Source: Mycobacterium sp. 852013-50091_SCH5140682 (GTDB lineage Bacteria; Actinomycetota; Actinomycetes; Mycobacteriales; Mycobacteriaceae). From it: DNA of 64,000 nucleotides. The stretch covers positions 144,982-208,981 of the forward strand of contig NZ_LZTB01000130.1 of the NCBI RefSeq assembly GCF_001665685.1, in the 5' to 3' direction. Under the pieces are notes generated by a model that worked only from the letters and a program-made list of their open reading frames with translations, searched no databases and was not told the DNA's origin. The position numbers and the translations under genes were made by a program. Each line of letters begins with the position of its first letter. The stretch's first letter is position 1. Below are positions 56,178 through 64,000 of this stretch, in pieces.

Positions 56178-58124
56178 GTGACAACGACTCTTGACGAAGA
56201 TCCCGCTGCCGTCGAGCCCGGCCCGCAACAGCGCAGGGTTCGCTGGGATCTCGCGTCGGCCGAGCGGCTGGCGTTACCGGTACTGCTCGTCGGTACCGCG
56301 GTGGCCTACCTGTGGAACATCACCATCAACGGGATGGGCAACGAGTTCTACGCCGCCGCGGCGCAGGCCGGCGCCAAGAACTGGGAAGCGCTGCTGTTCG
56401 GGTCCCTCGACTCCAACAACTTCATCACCGTGGACAAGCCCCCGGTGTCGCAGTGGGTGATGGCGCTGTCGGGTCAGCTGTTCGGCTTCAGCAGCGCGAG
56501 CATGCTCATCCCGGAAGCGCTCATGGCCGTTGCTGCGGTGTGGCTGCTGTACGCCGCGGTCCGGCGGATCAGTGGACCCCGCGCCGCGCTGCTGGCCGGC
56601 GCCGCGCTGGCGGTCATGCCCGTGACGGCGCTGATGTTCCGGTTCAACAACCCCGACGCGGTGATGGTGCTGCTGATGACGGCCGCTGCCTATTGCGCGG
56701 TGCGCGCCCTGGAGGGATCTGGCGCACGCGAGGAGCAAAAAGGATCCGGCGCACGCTGGATGGCGTTGGCCGGCGTCGCGCTCGGCTTCGCCTTCCTGGC
56801 CAAGATGCTCGAGGGGCTGATGGTCATGCCGGCCGTCGGCCTGGTCTACCTCATCGCCGCCCCGGTCACGATGCGCCGTCGGCTGCTGCACCTGCTGGGC
56901 TCGCTGGTCGCGTTCCTCGCGTCGTCGGGCTGGTTCGTGCTGCTCACTCTGATCTGGCCGGCGTCCTCGCGGCCATACCTCGCCGGTTCGACCAACAACA
57001 ACTTCATGAACCTGGTCCTGGGCTACAACGGATTCGGCCGCGTACTGGGCCACAACCATTACGGCATGAAGCCAGGCGACCATCCGGCGCCCGATCCGAC
57101 CAGTGGCCCGGGCGCCGCTGCCGCCCAGCACCACGGCGGTTTCGGGGGATGGGGCAACCAGGTCCAGGGCCTGCCAAGGCTGTTCACCGGCGAGTTCGGT
57201 TTCGAGATCGGCTGGCTCGTCCCCGCGGCGCTGCTCGCGACGGTGCTGGTGCTGGTGTCGCGGGGGCGGGCGCCGCGCACCGACATCGTGCGCGCCGGGG
57301 CGATCCTGTTCGGGACGTGGCTGGTGATCGACGGTCTGGTGCTGAGCTTCATGAAGACCAACGTGCATCCGTACTACTGCCTGTCGCTGGCCCCGGCCGT
57401 CGCCGCCATGTTCGCCATCGGCATCCAGGAGATGTGGCGCCGCCGCGCCGACCGGTTGGGGCAGATCGGCTTGGCGGCAATGCTTCTGGGGACCGGAGTG
57501 TGGAGTTTCTGGATCCTGGGCCGCAATGCCTCCTGGCTGCCGCCGCTGCGGTGGGTCATCCTCGCGGTGGCCGTGCTGGCCATGGTGGCTCTGCTGTGGG
57601 GATTGCGCGCCGGCAGCCGCGGCATCGCGGTCGCCGCACTGGCGGCAGCACTGATCGGCGGGTTCGCCGGGACGACGGCGTACACGGTCGCGACCCTTGG
57701 CCAGCCGCATACCGGCGGTGGCCCGAGCGTCGGACCGGCCGATCCCGACGACAACCACGGGCACGGCTGGTTCACCGACAACCCCGGCGTGGATTCGATG
57801 CTGCGCGGCACCACGACCAAGTGGTCGGCGGCCATCAACCGTTCCTCGGCAGCGGCGAACCTCGAATTGTCCACCAACACCGCGGTGATGGCGATCGGTG
57901 GCTTCACCGGTAGCGATCCGGTGCCGACGTTGGAACAGTTCCAGGCCTACGTCGCCGACCGGCAGATCAGCTACTACATCCTCCCGGAACCCAAGGACCA
58001 CGGCGGGGGCTTCTTCGGCAACAATTCGCACACCGACATCACCGACTGGGTGAAGGCGAACTTCACCTCGACCAAGGTGGGCTCGGACACGGTCTACGAC
58101 CTGAGCGCTCCGCTGAAGAAGTAG
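56178..58124 (+). CDS. GT39/ArnT-like membrane glycosyltransferase
   Basis: 648 residues, GTG start. About 12 membrane helices; the first exoplasmic loop has an acidic/Asp motif typical of GT-C enzymes around NEFYAAAAQAGAKNWEALLFGSLDSNNFITVDKPPVSQWVM. RFNNPDAVMVLLMTAAAYCAVRALE and a C-terminal soluble domain follow. GT39/ArnT enzymes use polyprenyl-phosphate sugars to glycosylate proteins or lipids outside the membrane. The acceptor is unknown. An in-frame 27-bp duplication (GSGAR...GSGAR) lies in a cytoplasmic loop. Confidence 0.88.
   Translation: MTTTLDEDPAAVEPGPQQRRVRWDLASAERLALPVLLVGTAVAYLWNITINGMGNEFYAAAAQAGAKNWEALLFGSLDSNNFITVDKPPVSQWVMALSGQLFGFSSASMLIPEALMAVAAVWLLYAAVRRISGPRAALLAGAALAVMPVTALMFRFNNPDAVMVLLMTAAAYCAVRALEGSGAREEQKGSGARWMALAGVALGFAFLAKMLEGLMVMPAVGLVYLIAAPVTMRRRLLHLLGSLVAFLASSGWFVLLTLIWPASSRPYLAGSTNNNFMNLVLGYNGFGRVLGHNHYGMKPGDHPAPDPTSGPGAAAAQHHGGFGGWGNQVQGLPRLFTGEFGFEIGWLVPAALLATVLVLVSRGRAPRTDIVRAGAILFGTWLVIDGLVLSFMKTNVHPYYCLSLAPAVAAMFAIGIQEMWRRRADRLGQIGLAAMLLGTGVWSFWILGRNASWLPPLRWVILAVAVLAMVALLWGLRAGSRGIAVAALAAALIGGFAGTTAYTVATLGQPHTGGGPSVGPADPDDNHGHGWFTDNPGVDSMLRGTTTKWSAAINRSSAAANLELSTNTAVMAIGGFTGSDPVPTLEQFQAYVADRQISYYILPEPKDHGGGFFGNNSHTDITDWVKANFTSTKVGSDTVYDLSAPLKK
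56715..56756 (+). repeat. In-frame direct repeat inside the glycosyltransferase gene
   Basis: GGATCTGGCGCACGC at 56715 and GGATCCGGCGCACGC at 56742 repeat with a 27-bp period, encoding GSGAR-EEQK-GSGAR between two membrane segments. The intervening CGCGAGGAGCAAA recalls the dispersed repeat near patA and thrS. Confidence 0.55.
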
Positions 58125-58152
58125 CCCGGGCGGAACTACACGTCGGCCCACG

Positions 58153-58158
58153 TAGAAT
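58153..58158 (+). promoter_or_regulatory. -10 box upstream of yebC
   Basis: TAGAAT, 38 bp before the ATG, matches the mycobacterial -10 pattern well. A GAGGG ribosome site follows at 58182-58186. Confidence 0.5.
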
Positions 58159-58196
58159 GGGCAGCCGGAGTTTCACCAGAAAGAGGGCGTACCTGC

Positions 58197-58952
58197 ATGA
58201 GCGGCCATTCCAAGTGGGCCACCACAAAGCATCAGAAGGCCGTCAAAGACGCGCGCCGTGGTAAAGAATTCGCCAAGCTGATCAAGAACATCGAGGTGGC
58301 CGCGCGCACCGGCGGCGGTGACCCGGGCGGAAATCCGACGCTGTACGACGCCATTCAGAAGGCCAAGAAGACCTCGGTGCCCAACGACAACATCGAGCGG
58401 GCCCGCAAGCGTGGTGCGGGCGAAGAAGCCGGTGGCGCCGACTGGCAGACCATCATGTACGAGGGTTACGGCCCCAACGGTGTCGCGGTGCTCATCGAAT
58501 GCCTCAGCGACAACCGCAACCGGGCCGCCGGTGAGGTGCGCGTCGCGATGACCCGCAACGGCGGCAGCATGGCCGATCCCGGCTCGGTGTCCTACCTGTT
58601 CTCCCGCAAGGGTGTGGTGACGCTGGAGAAGAACGGCCTGACCGAGGACGACGTGCTGCTGGCCGTGCTCGAAGCCGGCGCCGAGGAGGTCAACGACCTG
58701 GGCGAGGCATTCGAGATCGTCTCCGAGCCCTCCGACTTGGTCGCGGTCCGCACCGCGCTGCAGGACGCCGGTATCGACTACGACTCGGCCGAGGCCAGCT
58801 TCCAGCCGTCGGTCACCGTCCCGGTCGATCTCGACGGCGCGCGCAAGGTGCTCAAGCTGGTCGATGCGCTTGAGGACAGCGACGATGTGCAAGAGGTGTA
58901 CACCAACGTCGACATCCCCGACGATGTTGCCGCAGCCCTCGACGAGGAGTAG
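58197..58952 (+). CDS. YebC/PmpR-family protein
   Basis: 251 residues, full family length. It starts MSGHSKWATTKHQKAVKDARRGKEFAKLIKNIEVAARTGGGDPGGNP, the invariant YebC N-terminus, and ends with the ferredoxin-like pair of domains (DLDGARKVLKLVDALEDSDDVQEVYTNVDIP). YebC was annotated as a transcriptional regulator; more recent work also links the family to translation at proline stretches. It is located upstream of ruvCAB, as in many bacteria. Confidence 0.95.
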   Translation: MSGHSKWATTKHQKAVKDARRGKEFAKLIKNIEVAARTGGGDPGGNPTLYDAIQKAKKTSVPNDNIERARKRGAGEEAGGADWQTIMYEGYGPNGVAVLIECLSDNRNRAAGEVRVAMTRNGGSMADPGSVSYLFSRKGVVTLEKNGLTEDDVLLAVLEAGAEEVNDLGEAFEIVSEPSDLVAVRTALQDAGIDYDSAEASFQPSVTVPVDLDGARKVLKLVDALEDSDDVQEVYTNVDIPDDVAAALDEE

Positions 58953-58958
58953 CCGGTA

Positions 58959-59375
58959 GTGGGGGCCGTTCGCGATCCCCAGGATGTGAAGTGGACGGTG
59001 CGCCGGCGGTGGCTGCCCTGGCGCCCACGCCGAAAAATGCCGGAAGACTGGGGCGTCGGCGACATGTCCCTGTCCGATGGCGACGACGTGATCAGCATCG
59101 TGCTGAACATCGTCGTCCTCGTGCTGTTGATTCCCGTGGTGTTGCTCGCGGTGCTGGTCGCCGCCGAGTTCTTGCTGCTCTTGCTCCTGCTGCCGCTGTG
59201 GGTGCTGGCCCGGTCGCTGTTCGGTACGCCCTGGATCATCGTGGTGCGTCGTCAGCACAAGATCGTCGCAGAGGAAGCCGTCCGCGGCTGGAGCGCCACC
59301 AGTGAGCGGATCGAACAGCTCAAGTCGGCCATCGCGGCCGGGGAGGCGGGCCCGGCCGCCGCGTCTGCCGCCTAG
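58959..59375 (+). CDS. Small membrane protein of unknown function
   Basis: 138 residues, GTG start six bases after yebC. A basic N-terminus (VRRRWLPWRPRRK) is followed by two hydrophobic stretches, SIVLNIVVLVLLIPVVLLAVLVAAEFLLLLLLLPLWVLARSLF, and a cytoplasmic tail with VVRRQHKIVAEEAVRGWSATSERIEQL. It belongs to a small actinobacterial family that I cannot name. It is probably co-transcribed with yebC. Confidence 0.75.
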   Translation: MGAVRDPQDVKWTVRRRWLPWRPRRKMPEDWGVGDMSLSDGDDVISIVLNIVVLVLLIPVVLLAVLVAAEFLLLLLLLPLWVLARSLFGTPWIIVVRRQHKIVAEEAVRGWSATSERIEQLKSAIAAGEAGPAAASAA

Positions 59376-59379
59376 ACCC

Positions 59380-60039
59380 CTAACCGATCGCGGCGACCGC
59401 GGCCGCGATCGGCGTCTCGCCGGAGATGACCTCGAACGTCTGCCCGGCCGTCCGCGGCGCATCCAAAACAGCCAGCAACACCGCGGCCACATCGGCTCGT
59501 GGGATGGTGCCGCGCCCGGTGGATTCGGCGATCCGTACCACGCCGGTGCCTGCCTCGTCGGTGAGTCCTCCGGGCCGCACGATTGTGGTCTGCAGTCCGG
59601 GACGGGCCCGCACGTTCGCGTCGGCGTCGGCCTTGGCGCGCATGTAGGCGCGGAACACTTCGTCATAGCCGTCGTCGAGGCTGCGGTCCTCGGCTGACAG
59701 CGCGGAAATCATCACATACCGCTGCACCCCCGCGGCCTCCGCAGCGTCGGCCAGCAGGATCGCCGCGTCGCGGTCGACGGTCTCCTTGCGAGCCGCCCCG
59801 CTGCCCGGCCCGGCACCCGCGGCGAAGACCACCGCATCGGCGCCGCGCACCTGGTCGGTGACCTCTTCGACCGAGGCCTGTTCCAGATCCAGCACGGCGG
59901 CCCGGGCGCCTGCGGCTTCGAGGTCGGCGCTCTGGGCCGTGTTGCGGATCAGCCCGGTCACCGAGTCGCCGCGCTCGGTCAGCAGTCTTTCGAGGATCAG
60001 GGCGATCTTGCCGTGTCCACCGGCGATCACGACGTGCAT
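59380..60039 (-). CDS. NAD(P)-binding atypical SDR
   Basis: 219 residues from the ATG at 60039, with GGAGGAG upstream. The nucleotide site is MHVVIAGGHGKIALILERLL (GxxGxxA), followed by DAVVFAAGAGPGSGAARKETVDRDAAILLADAAEAAGVQRYVMISAL and YMRAKADAD, the pattern of atypical SDRs (YwnB/NmrA-like) with Tyr and Lys present. It probably acts as an NADPH sensor or oxidoreductase. It is convergent to the small membrane protein gene and divergent from ruvC. Confidence 0.88.
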   Translation of the reverse strand: MHVVIAGGHGKIALILERLLTERGDSVTGLIRNTAQSADLEAAGARAAVLDLEQASVEEVTDQVRGADAVVFAAGAGPGSGAARKETVDRDAAILLADAAEAAGVQRYVMISALSAEDRSLDDGYDEVFRAYMRAKADADANVRARPGLQTTIVRPGGLTDEAGTGVVRIAESTGRGTIPRADVAAVLLAVLDAPRTAGQTFEVISGETPIAAAVAAIG

Positions 60040-60151
60040 GATGTCTCCTCCAGCCTTGGTCGGGTCGCTACCAGCATGCAACGTCACCGCGGCCCGCATG
60101 CGTCCCCCGGTTGTGAGCGTGTCCCTGCCACACCCGGTCGGTGGCCCACGC

Positions 60152-60174
60152 TAGGCTCTCGAACAGATGTTCTG
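60152..60174 (+). promoter_or_regulatory. SOS (LexA) box and -10 of the ruvCAB promoter
   Basis: TCGAAC-AGAT-GTTCTG (60159-60174) matches the mycobacterial SOS box TCGAAC-N4-GTTCGA except at the last two positions. It begins just after a TAGGCT -10 box (60152-60157). LexA binding would block transcription of the Holliday-junction operon until DNA damage. Confidence 0.8.
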
Positions 60175-60188
60175 ACGAAAGGGTTCGC

Positions 60189-60746
60189 GTGCGGGTGATG
60201 GGAGTGGATCCCGGGTTGACGCGTTGCGGCCTGTCGGTGATCGAGAACGGGAAGGGCCGGCAGGTCATCGCGCTGGATGTGGACGTGGTCCGCACACCGG
60301 CCGACGCGCCGCTGCAGAAGCGGCTGCTCACCATCAGCGACACCGTCGAGTACTGGATGGACACCCATCGGCCCGATGTGATCGCCATCGAGCGGGTTTT
60401 CGCGCAGCAGAATGTGTCGACGGTGATGGGCACCGCCCAGGCCGGCGGCGTGATCGCGCTGGCGGCCGCGCGCCGGGACATCGACGTGCATTTCCACACA
60501 CCGTCCGAGGTGAAGGCCGCGGTCACCGGGAACGGCCGGGCCGACAAGTCTCAGGTCACCGAGATGGTCACGAGAATCCTTGCGCTGCAAGCCAAGCCAA
60601 CGCCCGCCGATGCGGCTGACGCGCTCGCGCTTGCGATCTGTCACTGCTGGCGGGCACCGATGCTCGCGCGGATGGCCGCCGCGGAGGCGCTCGCCGCCGA
60701 GCAGCGCCGCAAGTATCAGGCGAGGCTCAAGGCGGCCCGGGCATGA
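60189..60746 (+). CDS. ruvC: Holliday junction resolvase RuvC
   Basis: 185 residues from the GTG at 60189, behind AAAGGG. RNase H-like endonuclease with the acidic residues in MRVMGVDPGLTRCG (Asp7), VIAIERVFAQQN (Glu) and PADAADALALAICH (two Asp). It cuts Holliday junctions held by RuvAB. First gene of ruvCAB; its stop overlaps the ruvA start. Confidence 0.97.
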   Translation: MRVMGVDPGLTRCGLSVIENGKGRQVIALDVDVVRTPADAPLQKRLLTISDTVEYWMDTHRPDVIAIERVFAQQNVSTVMGTAQAGGVIALAAARRDIDVHFHTPSEVKAAVTGNGRADKSQVTEMVTRILALQAKPTPADAADALALAICHCWRAPMLARMAAAEALAAEQRRKYQARLKAARA

Positions 60747-61330
60747 TCGCGTCGGTCCGCGGCGAGGTTGTCGACATCGCGCTCGATCACGCCGTCATCG
60801 AGGCTGCCGGCGTCGGTTACAAGGTGATGGCCACCCCGACGACGCTGGCGAACCTGCGTCGTGGCACCGAGGCTCGGCTGATCACCGCGATGATCGTGCG
60901 CGAAGACTCCATGACGCTCTACGGGTTCGCCGACGGCGATGCGCGGGATCTGTTCCTGACGCTGCTCGGGGTGTCCGGTGTCGGACCCAAGATCGCGCTT
61001 GCGACGCTGGCGGTGTACGACCCGCAGGCGCTGCGTCAGGCTCTCGCCGACGGCGACGTGACCGCGTTGACCCGGGTGCCCGGCATCGGTAAACGCGGCG
61101 CCGAGCGGATGGTGCTGGAACTGCGCGACAAGATCGGGGCCGTGACCGCGGGCGCCACGGGCACGGCCGGCGGCCACGCGGTGCGCGGCCCGGTGGTGGA
61201 AGCCCTTGTCGGCCTTGGTTTTCCGGCCAAACAAGCAGAAGAAGCCACCGACAAGGTGTTGGCCAACGACCCAGAGGCCACCACGTCTACCGCGTTGCGG
61301 TCGGCGCTGTCGATGCTGGGCAAGAAATAA
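60743..61330 (+). CDS. ruvA: Holliday junction DNA-binding protein RuvA
   Basis: 195 residues, ATGA overlap with ruvC. N-terminal OB-fold (MIASVRGEVVDIALDHAVIEAAGVGYKV) and tandem helix-hairpin-helix motifs (LLGVSGVGPKIALATL, RVPGIGKRGAERMVLEL). The C-terminal domain (VVEALVGLGFPAKQAEEATDKVL) contacts RuvB. It forms the tetramer that clamps the junction. Confidence 0.97.
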   Translation: MIASVRGEVVDIALDHAVIEAAGVGYKVMATPTTLANLRRGTEARLITAMIVREDSMTLYGFADGDARDLFLTLLGVSGVGPKIALATLAVYDPQALRQALADGDVTALTRVPGIGKRGAERMVLELRDKIGAVTAGATGTAGGHAVRGPVVEALVGLGFPAKQAEEATDKVLANDPEATTSTALRSALSMLGKK

Positions 61331-61332
61331 CC

Positions 61333-62388
61333 ATGGGTCGGTTCGACGACACCGAGGAGCCCGACGACCGCGAGGTGACGCCGGCGCTGACCGTCGGCGA
61401 AGGCGATATCGACGCCAGCCTGCGGCCCCGTTCGCTCGGCGAGTTCATCGGTCAGCCGCGGGTACGCGAGCAGTTGCAGCTGGTGCTCGAAGGAGCCAAG
61501 AACCGCGGTGGCACACCGGATCACATCCTGCTGTCGGGGCCGCCCGGCCTGGGCAAGACGTCTCTGGCCATGATCATCGCCGCCGAGCTGGGCTCATCGC
61601 TGCGCCTCACGTCGGGTCCCGCGCTGGAGCGGGCGGGCGACCTGGCGGCCATGCTGTCCAACCTCGTCGAGCATGACGTGTTGTTCATCGACGAGATCCA
61701 CCGCATCGCGCGCCCCGCCGAGGAAATGCTGTACCTCGCGATGGAGGACTTCCGCGTCGACGTCGTCGTCGGGAAAGGCCCTGGAGCCACGTCGATTCCG
61801 CTGGAGGTCGCGCCGTTCACCCTGGTCGGTGCGACCACCCGATCGGGCGCGTTGACCGGCCCGCTGAGGGACCGGTTCGGTTTCACCGCGCACATGGACT
61901 TCTACGAGCCGGTGGAGTTGGAGCGCGTGCTGGCCCGCTCGGCAGGCATCCTCGGCATCAAGCTGGGCGCCGAGGCCGGGGCGGAGATCGCGATGCGTTC
62001 GCGGGGCACGCCGCGCATTGCCAATCGGCTGCTGCGCCGGGTCCGCGACTACGCCGAGGTGCGCGCCGACGGCAACATCACGCGCGACATCGCCAAGGCC
62101 GCCCTGGAGGTCTACGACGTCGACGAACTGGGGCTGGACCGGCTGGACCGGGCGGTGCTCTCCGCGCTCACCCGGAGTTTCGGCGGTGGACCGGTGGGGG
62201 TTTCCACATTGGCCGTGGCGGTCGGGGAGGAGGCCACCACGGTCGAGGAGGTGTGCGAACCGTTCCTGGTCCGGGCCGGGATGGTGGCGCGCACCCCGCG
62301 GGGCCGGGTGGCGACACCGCTGGCCTGGACTCACCTCGGCATGCAGCCGCCGATAACCGGTCTGGGCCAGGCCGGACTGTTTGAATAG
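61333..62388 (+). CDS. ruvB: Holliday junction branch-migration ATPase RuvB
   Basis: 351 residues, two bases after ruvA. AAA+ motor with Walker A LLSGPPGLGKTSLAMII, Walker B HDVLFIDEIHRIARPAEEMLY, sensor 1 LVGATTRSGALTGPLRDRFG, and a C-terminal winged helix (TPRGRVATPLAWTHLGM). It drives branch migration with RuvA. All motifs are intact. Confidence 0.97.
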   Translation: MGRFDDTEEPDDREVTPALTVGEGDIDASLRPRSLGEFIGQPRVREQLQLVLEGAKNRGGTPDHILLSGPPGLGKTSLAMIIAAELGSSLRLTSGPALERAGDLAAMLSNLVEHDVLFIDEIHRIARPAEEMLYLAMEDFRVDVVVGKGPGATSIPLEVAPFTLVGATTRSGALTGPLRDRFGFTAHMDFYEPVELERVLARSAGILGIKLGAEAGAEIAMRSRGTPRIANRLLRRVRDYAEVRADGNITRDIAKAALEVYDVDELGLDRLDRAVLSALTRSFGGGPVGVSTLAVAVGEEATTVEEVCEPFLVRAGMVARTPRGRVATPLAWTHLGMQPPITGLGQAGLFE

Positions 62389-62393
62389 TCGTT

Positions 62394-62780
62394 ATGGTCA
62401 TCGCCGGTTTGGTTTTCGCCGCCCTCGCCGCGGTTCTGCACGTGTACATCTTCGTGATGGAATCGCTCACCTGGACCTCGCCGCGCACGCGCGCGACCTT
62501 CGGTACCACCGCGGAAACCGCGGAGATCACCAAGGAGCTGGCGTTCAACCAGGGCTTCTACAACCTGTTCCTGGCCATCGTCACCGGGATCGGCATCTTG
62601 GGAATTGCCCTGGGGCACAACGCTGTCGGCGTGGCTCTGGTGTTCGCCGGGGTCGGCTCGATGCTGGCCGCGGCGCTGGTTCTGCTGATCACCTCGCCGG
62701 ACAAGGCCCGCGCTGCCATCACGCAGGGCATCTTCCCGCTGATCGCGGTGCTGCTCGTGGCCATCGGGGTCGCACTCTGA
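62394..62780 (+). CDS. DUF1304 membrane protein
   Basis: 128 residues with four hydrophobic helices. VLHVYIFVMESLTWTSPRTRATFG and ELAFNQGFYNLFLAIVTGIGI are the signature of the DUF1304 family of small integral membrane proteins. Function unknown. It follows ruvB after five bases and may be the last gene of that transcript. Confidence 0.88.
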   Translation: MVIAGLVFAALAAVLHVYIFVMESLTWTSPRTRATFGTTAETAEITKELAFNQGFYNLFLAIVTGIGILGIALGHNAVGVALVFAGVGSMLAAALVLLITSPDKARAAITQGIFPLIAVLLVAIGVAL

Positions 62781-62810
62781 GACCGAGCACCTCTCAGGCC
62801 GAGCAGACAT

Positions 62811-62897
62811 GAAAGCCCGCGACACGCGGGGTTTCCGGTGCCGCCGTGTCTGTTCGGCCAGACACTGATTGGCCGCGGTCCTGGTGGGACCGCGGCC
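62811..62897. terminator. Cluster of three hairpins between DUF1304 and car (convergent terminators)
   Basis: GAAA-G-CCCGCG/CGCGGG-G-TTTC (62811-62834), GTGTCTG/CAGACAC (62846-62865) and GGCCGCGGTCC/GGACCGCGGCC (62871-62897, perfect 11-bp stem, loop TGGTG) stand side by side between two converging genes. They can serve as bidirectional terminators. Confidence 0.7.
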
Positions 62898-62929
62898 GCT
62901 CAGGGGACCTTCCCTTGTGAGGAAGCGTG

Positions 62930-64000
62930 TTACAGCAGGCCGAGCTGCTGCAGGTTGGTGATGTACTGGACGATGACCGCGGGTGTCACATGCGGGATGT
63001 CCTTGTCGGGCCCGATCTTGGCTTCTTGCACGGCTTCCCGGAAGTGATCGGTCGGTGCGCCTGCGCCGAGCATCGGCCGGCTGGGCTGCTGGTAGTTGTG
63101 CAGCAGCGGCAGCAGGGAGGCCTGACGTTGCTTGTCGGGCAGCGCGCGCAGCGCGGTGTCGAACCGCTGCAGCCAGGTCGCGTAGTCGTCGATGCGGTGC
63201 ACGGAGTAGCCCGCCTCGATGAGCCAGTCGACGAACTCGTCGAGACCCAGGCCGTCGTCGTACGGGTTCATCACGTGGTATGTCTCGAAACCGTCCGTCA
63301 CACGAACCCCGAGGGTGGAGATCGCTTCGGCGATGAATTCCACCGGCAGGCCGTCGTAGTGCGCCCGTTGCCGTTTGCCTTCGGCGTCCAGCTCGTAGAA
63401 CGAGCCGGGGGCGATGCCGCTGGCCACCAGGCTGAACATCATCCGGGTGAACATGTCGGGCAGGTTCAACTGGCCTGAATACGTCGTATCGGCCAGGATC
63501 ATGTCGCAGCGGAACACGGCCACCGGCAGCCCGCACAGGTCGTTGGCTTCGCGCAGCAGGACTTCGCCGGCCCACTTGCTGTTGCCGTACCCGTTGGCGT
63601 ACGAGTCGTCGACCTGACGGGTCGCCGAGATCTGCCGGATGTCGGCGTTCTCGACGAATTCGCCGGGCTTGATACCCCAACCGACACCGATGGTCGAGAC
63701 ATACACGAACGGCTTGATCTTGGTGGTCAGGGCGATCCGGATCAACTCGGCGGTGCCCAGGGCGTTGGGCCCGAACAGCTGGCTGTAGGGCAGGACGTGG
63801 TTGACGAGCGCGGCCGGGTCGACGATCAGGTCGACGTCGTCGGCCAGACGCTGCCAGGTCTGCTGGTCGAGTCCGAGGTTGGCTTCGCCTTTGTCGCCTG
63901 CGATGACTTCGAGGTGCTCGGCGGCCAATTGCTGGTAGTGGGCAAGGAGTTTCGCGTCGCCGGTGTCGAAGATGGCGTCGAGGCGGGCGCGGGCTTCTTC
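62930..64000 (-). CDS. car: Carboxylic acid reductase, C-terminal reductase part (runs off window)
   Basis: 356 C-terminal residues, frame open to the window edge. It matches the terminal thioester reductase domain of mycobacterial carboxylic acid reductase (FadD9): LAAEHLEVIAGDKGEANLGLD, PFVYVSTIGVGWG (Ser region), DDSYANGYGNSKWAGEVLLREA with the YxxxK catalytic pair, and FRCDMILADTTYSGQLNLPDMFTRM. The complete enzyme of about 1170 residues has adenylation, phosphopantetheine-carrier and reductase domains and reduces acids to aldehydes with ATP and NADPH. Only the last part is visible here. Confidence 0.95.
   Translation of the reverse strand, partial: EEARARLDAIFDTGDAKLLAHYQQLAAEHLEVIAGDKGEANLGLDQQTWQRLADDVDLIVDPAALVNHVLPYSQLFGPNALGTAELIRIALTTKIKPFVYVSTIGVGWGIKPGEFVENADIRQISATRQVDDSYANGYGNSKWAGEVLLREANDLCGLPVAVFRCDMILADTTYSGQLNLPDMFTRMMFSLVASGIAPGSFYELDAEGKRQRAHYDGLPVEFIAEAISTLGVRVTDGFETYHVMNPYDDGLGLDEFVDWLIEAGYSVHRIDDYATWLQRFDTALRALPDKQRQASLLPLLHNYQQPSRPMLGAGAPTDHFREAVQEAKIGPDKDIPHVTPAVIVQYITNLQQLGLL

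Noticed and set aside
62331..63680. 449-codon minus-strand frame at the right end
   Set aside because: Overlaps the carboxylic acid reductase and DUF1304 genes in another frame, without domain signatures.
1..64000. CRISPR array, insertion sequence or prophage
   Set aside because: No regularly spaced repeats, transposase, integrase or phage structural genes were seen.

Overview
The window is a GC-rich actinobacterial chromosome segment that reads as a rapidly growing Mycolicibacterium (smegmatis/fortuitum-like; species not determined). The pointers are a PPE protein, a PE-PPE-domain esterase, the phosphatidylinositol mannoside operon (pgsA, patA, pimA), carboxylic acid reductase, ClpC2, a PrrB-type kinase, GTG starts, ATGA/GTGA gene overlaps and several promoters that look leaderless (TANNNT six or seven bases before the start codon). 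From memory, the left end is collinear with M. tuberculosis Rv2672-Rv2667 and the right third with Rv2614c-Rv2590. The stretch between them is mostly accessory.

Layout. 1-8.4 kb: secreted alpha/beta hydrolase (cut by the window edge), RibD-like reductase, ZapE ATPase, GNAT, exported protein, F420/FMN split-barrel protein, ClpC2 with a twin operator, an orphan PrrB-like histidine kinase, and a GntR regulator divergent from an MFS transporter. 8.4-9.7 kb: a type I DAHP synthase gene preceded by a short leader peptide with a Tyr-Trp-Arg-Phe run and mutually exclusive hairpins, which looks like an aromatic amino acid attenuator. 9.7-12.6 kb: PPE protein, heme oxygenase and TetR regulator with an IdeR-like box and a 33-bp palindrome, a likely heme-iron module. 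12.7-13.5 kb: four tRNA genes (Val-GAC, Cys, Gly, Val-CAC).

13.5-32 kb is the accessory block, less tightly packed and carrying three gene remnants (ECF sigma factor, acetolactate synthase, malate:quinone oxidoreductase). It holds a DJ-1/PfpI protein, two tandem-domain muconolactone-isomerase-like proteins, two giant LuxR-type ATPase regulators in tandem, a MOSC-flavin reductase-ferredoxin fusion, two aldo-keto reductases, an isochorismatase-like hydrolase, TetR regulators with visible operators, an SDR lacking the catalytic Tyr, a periplasmic-binding-protein-like protein without a signal peptide and a PE-PPE esterase. The enzyme set suggests handling of reactive carbonyls or a small ring compound, but no substrate can be read from the sequence.

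32-38.3 kb is a catabolic operon: aldehyde dehydrogenase, aldonolactone-oxidase-type flavoprotein, ACT-family amino acid permease, soluble Cache-domain protein and GntR regulator. 38.4-46.4 kb: Tex, an SDR, a lipoprotein aldose 1-epimerase, glycogen phosphorylase and a small lipoprotein. 46.4-64 kb is core: PaaI-type thioesterase, thrS, HIT-family nucleotide hydrolase/phosphorylase, pgsA, patA, pimA, Nudix protein, pdxS-tesB-pdxT, a GT39-type membrane glycosyltransferase, YebC, an SOS-controlled ruvCAB operon, a DUF1304 protein and the 3' part of car.
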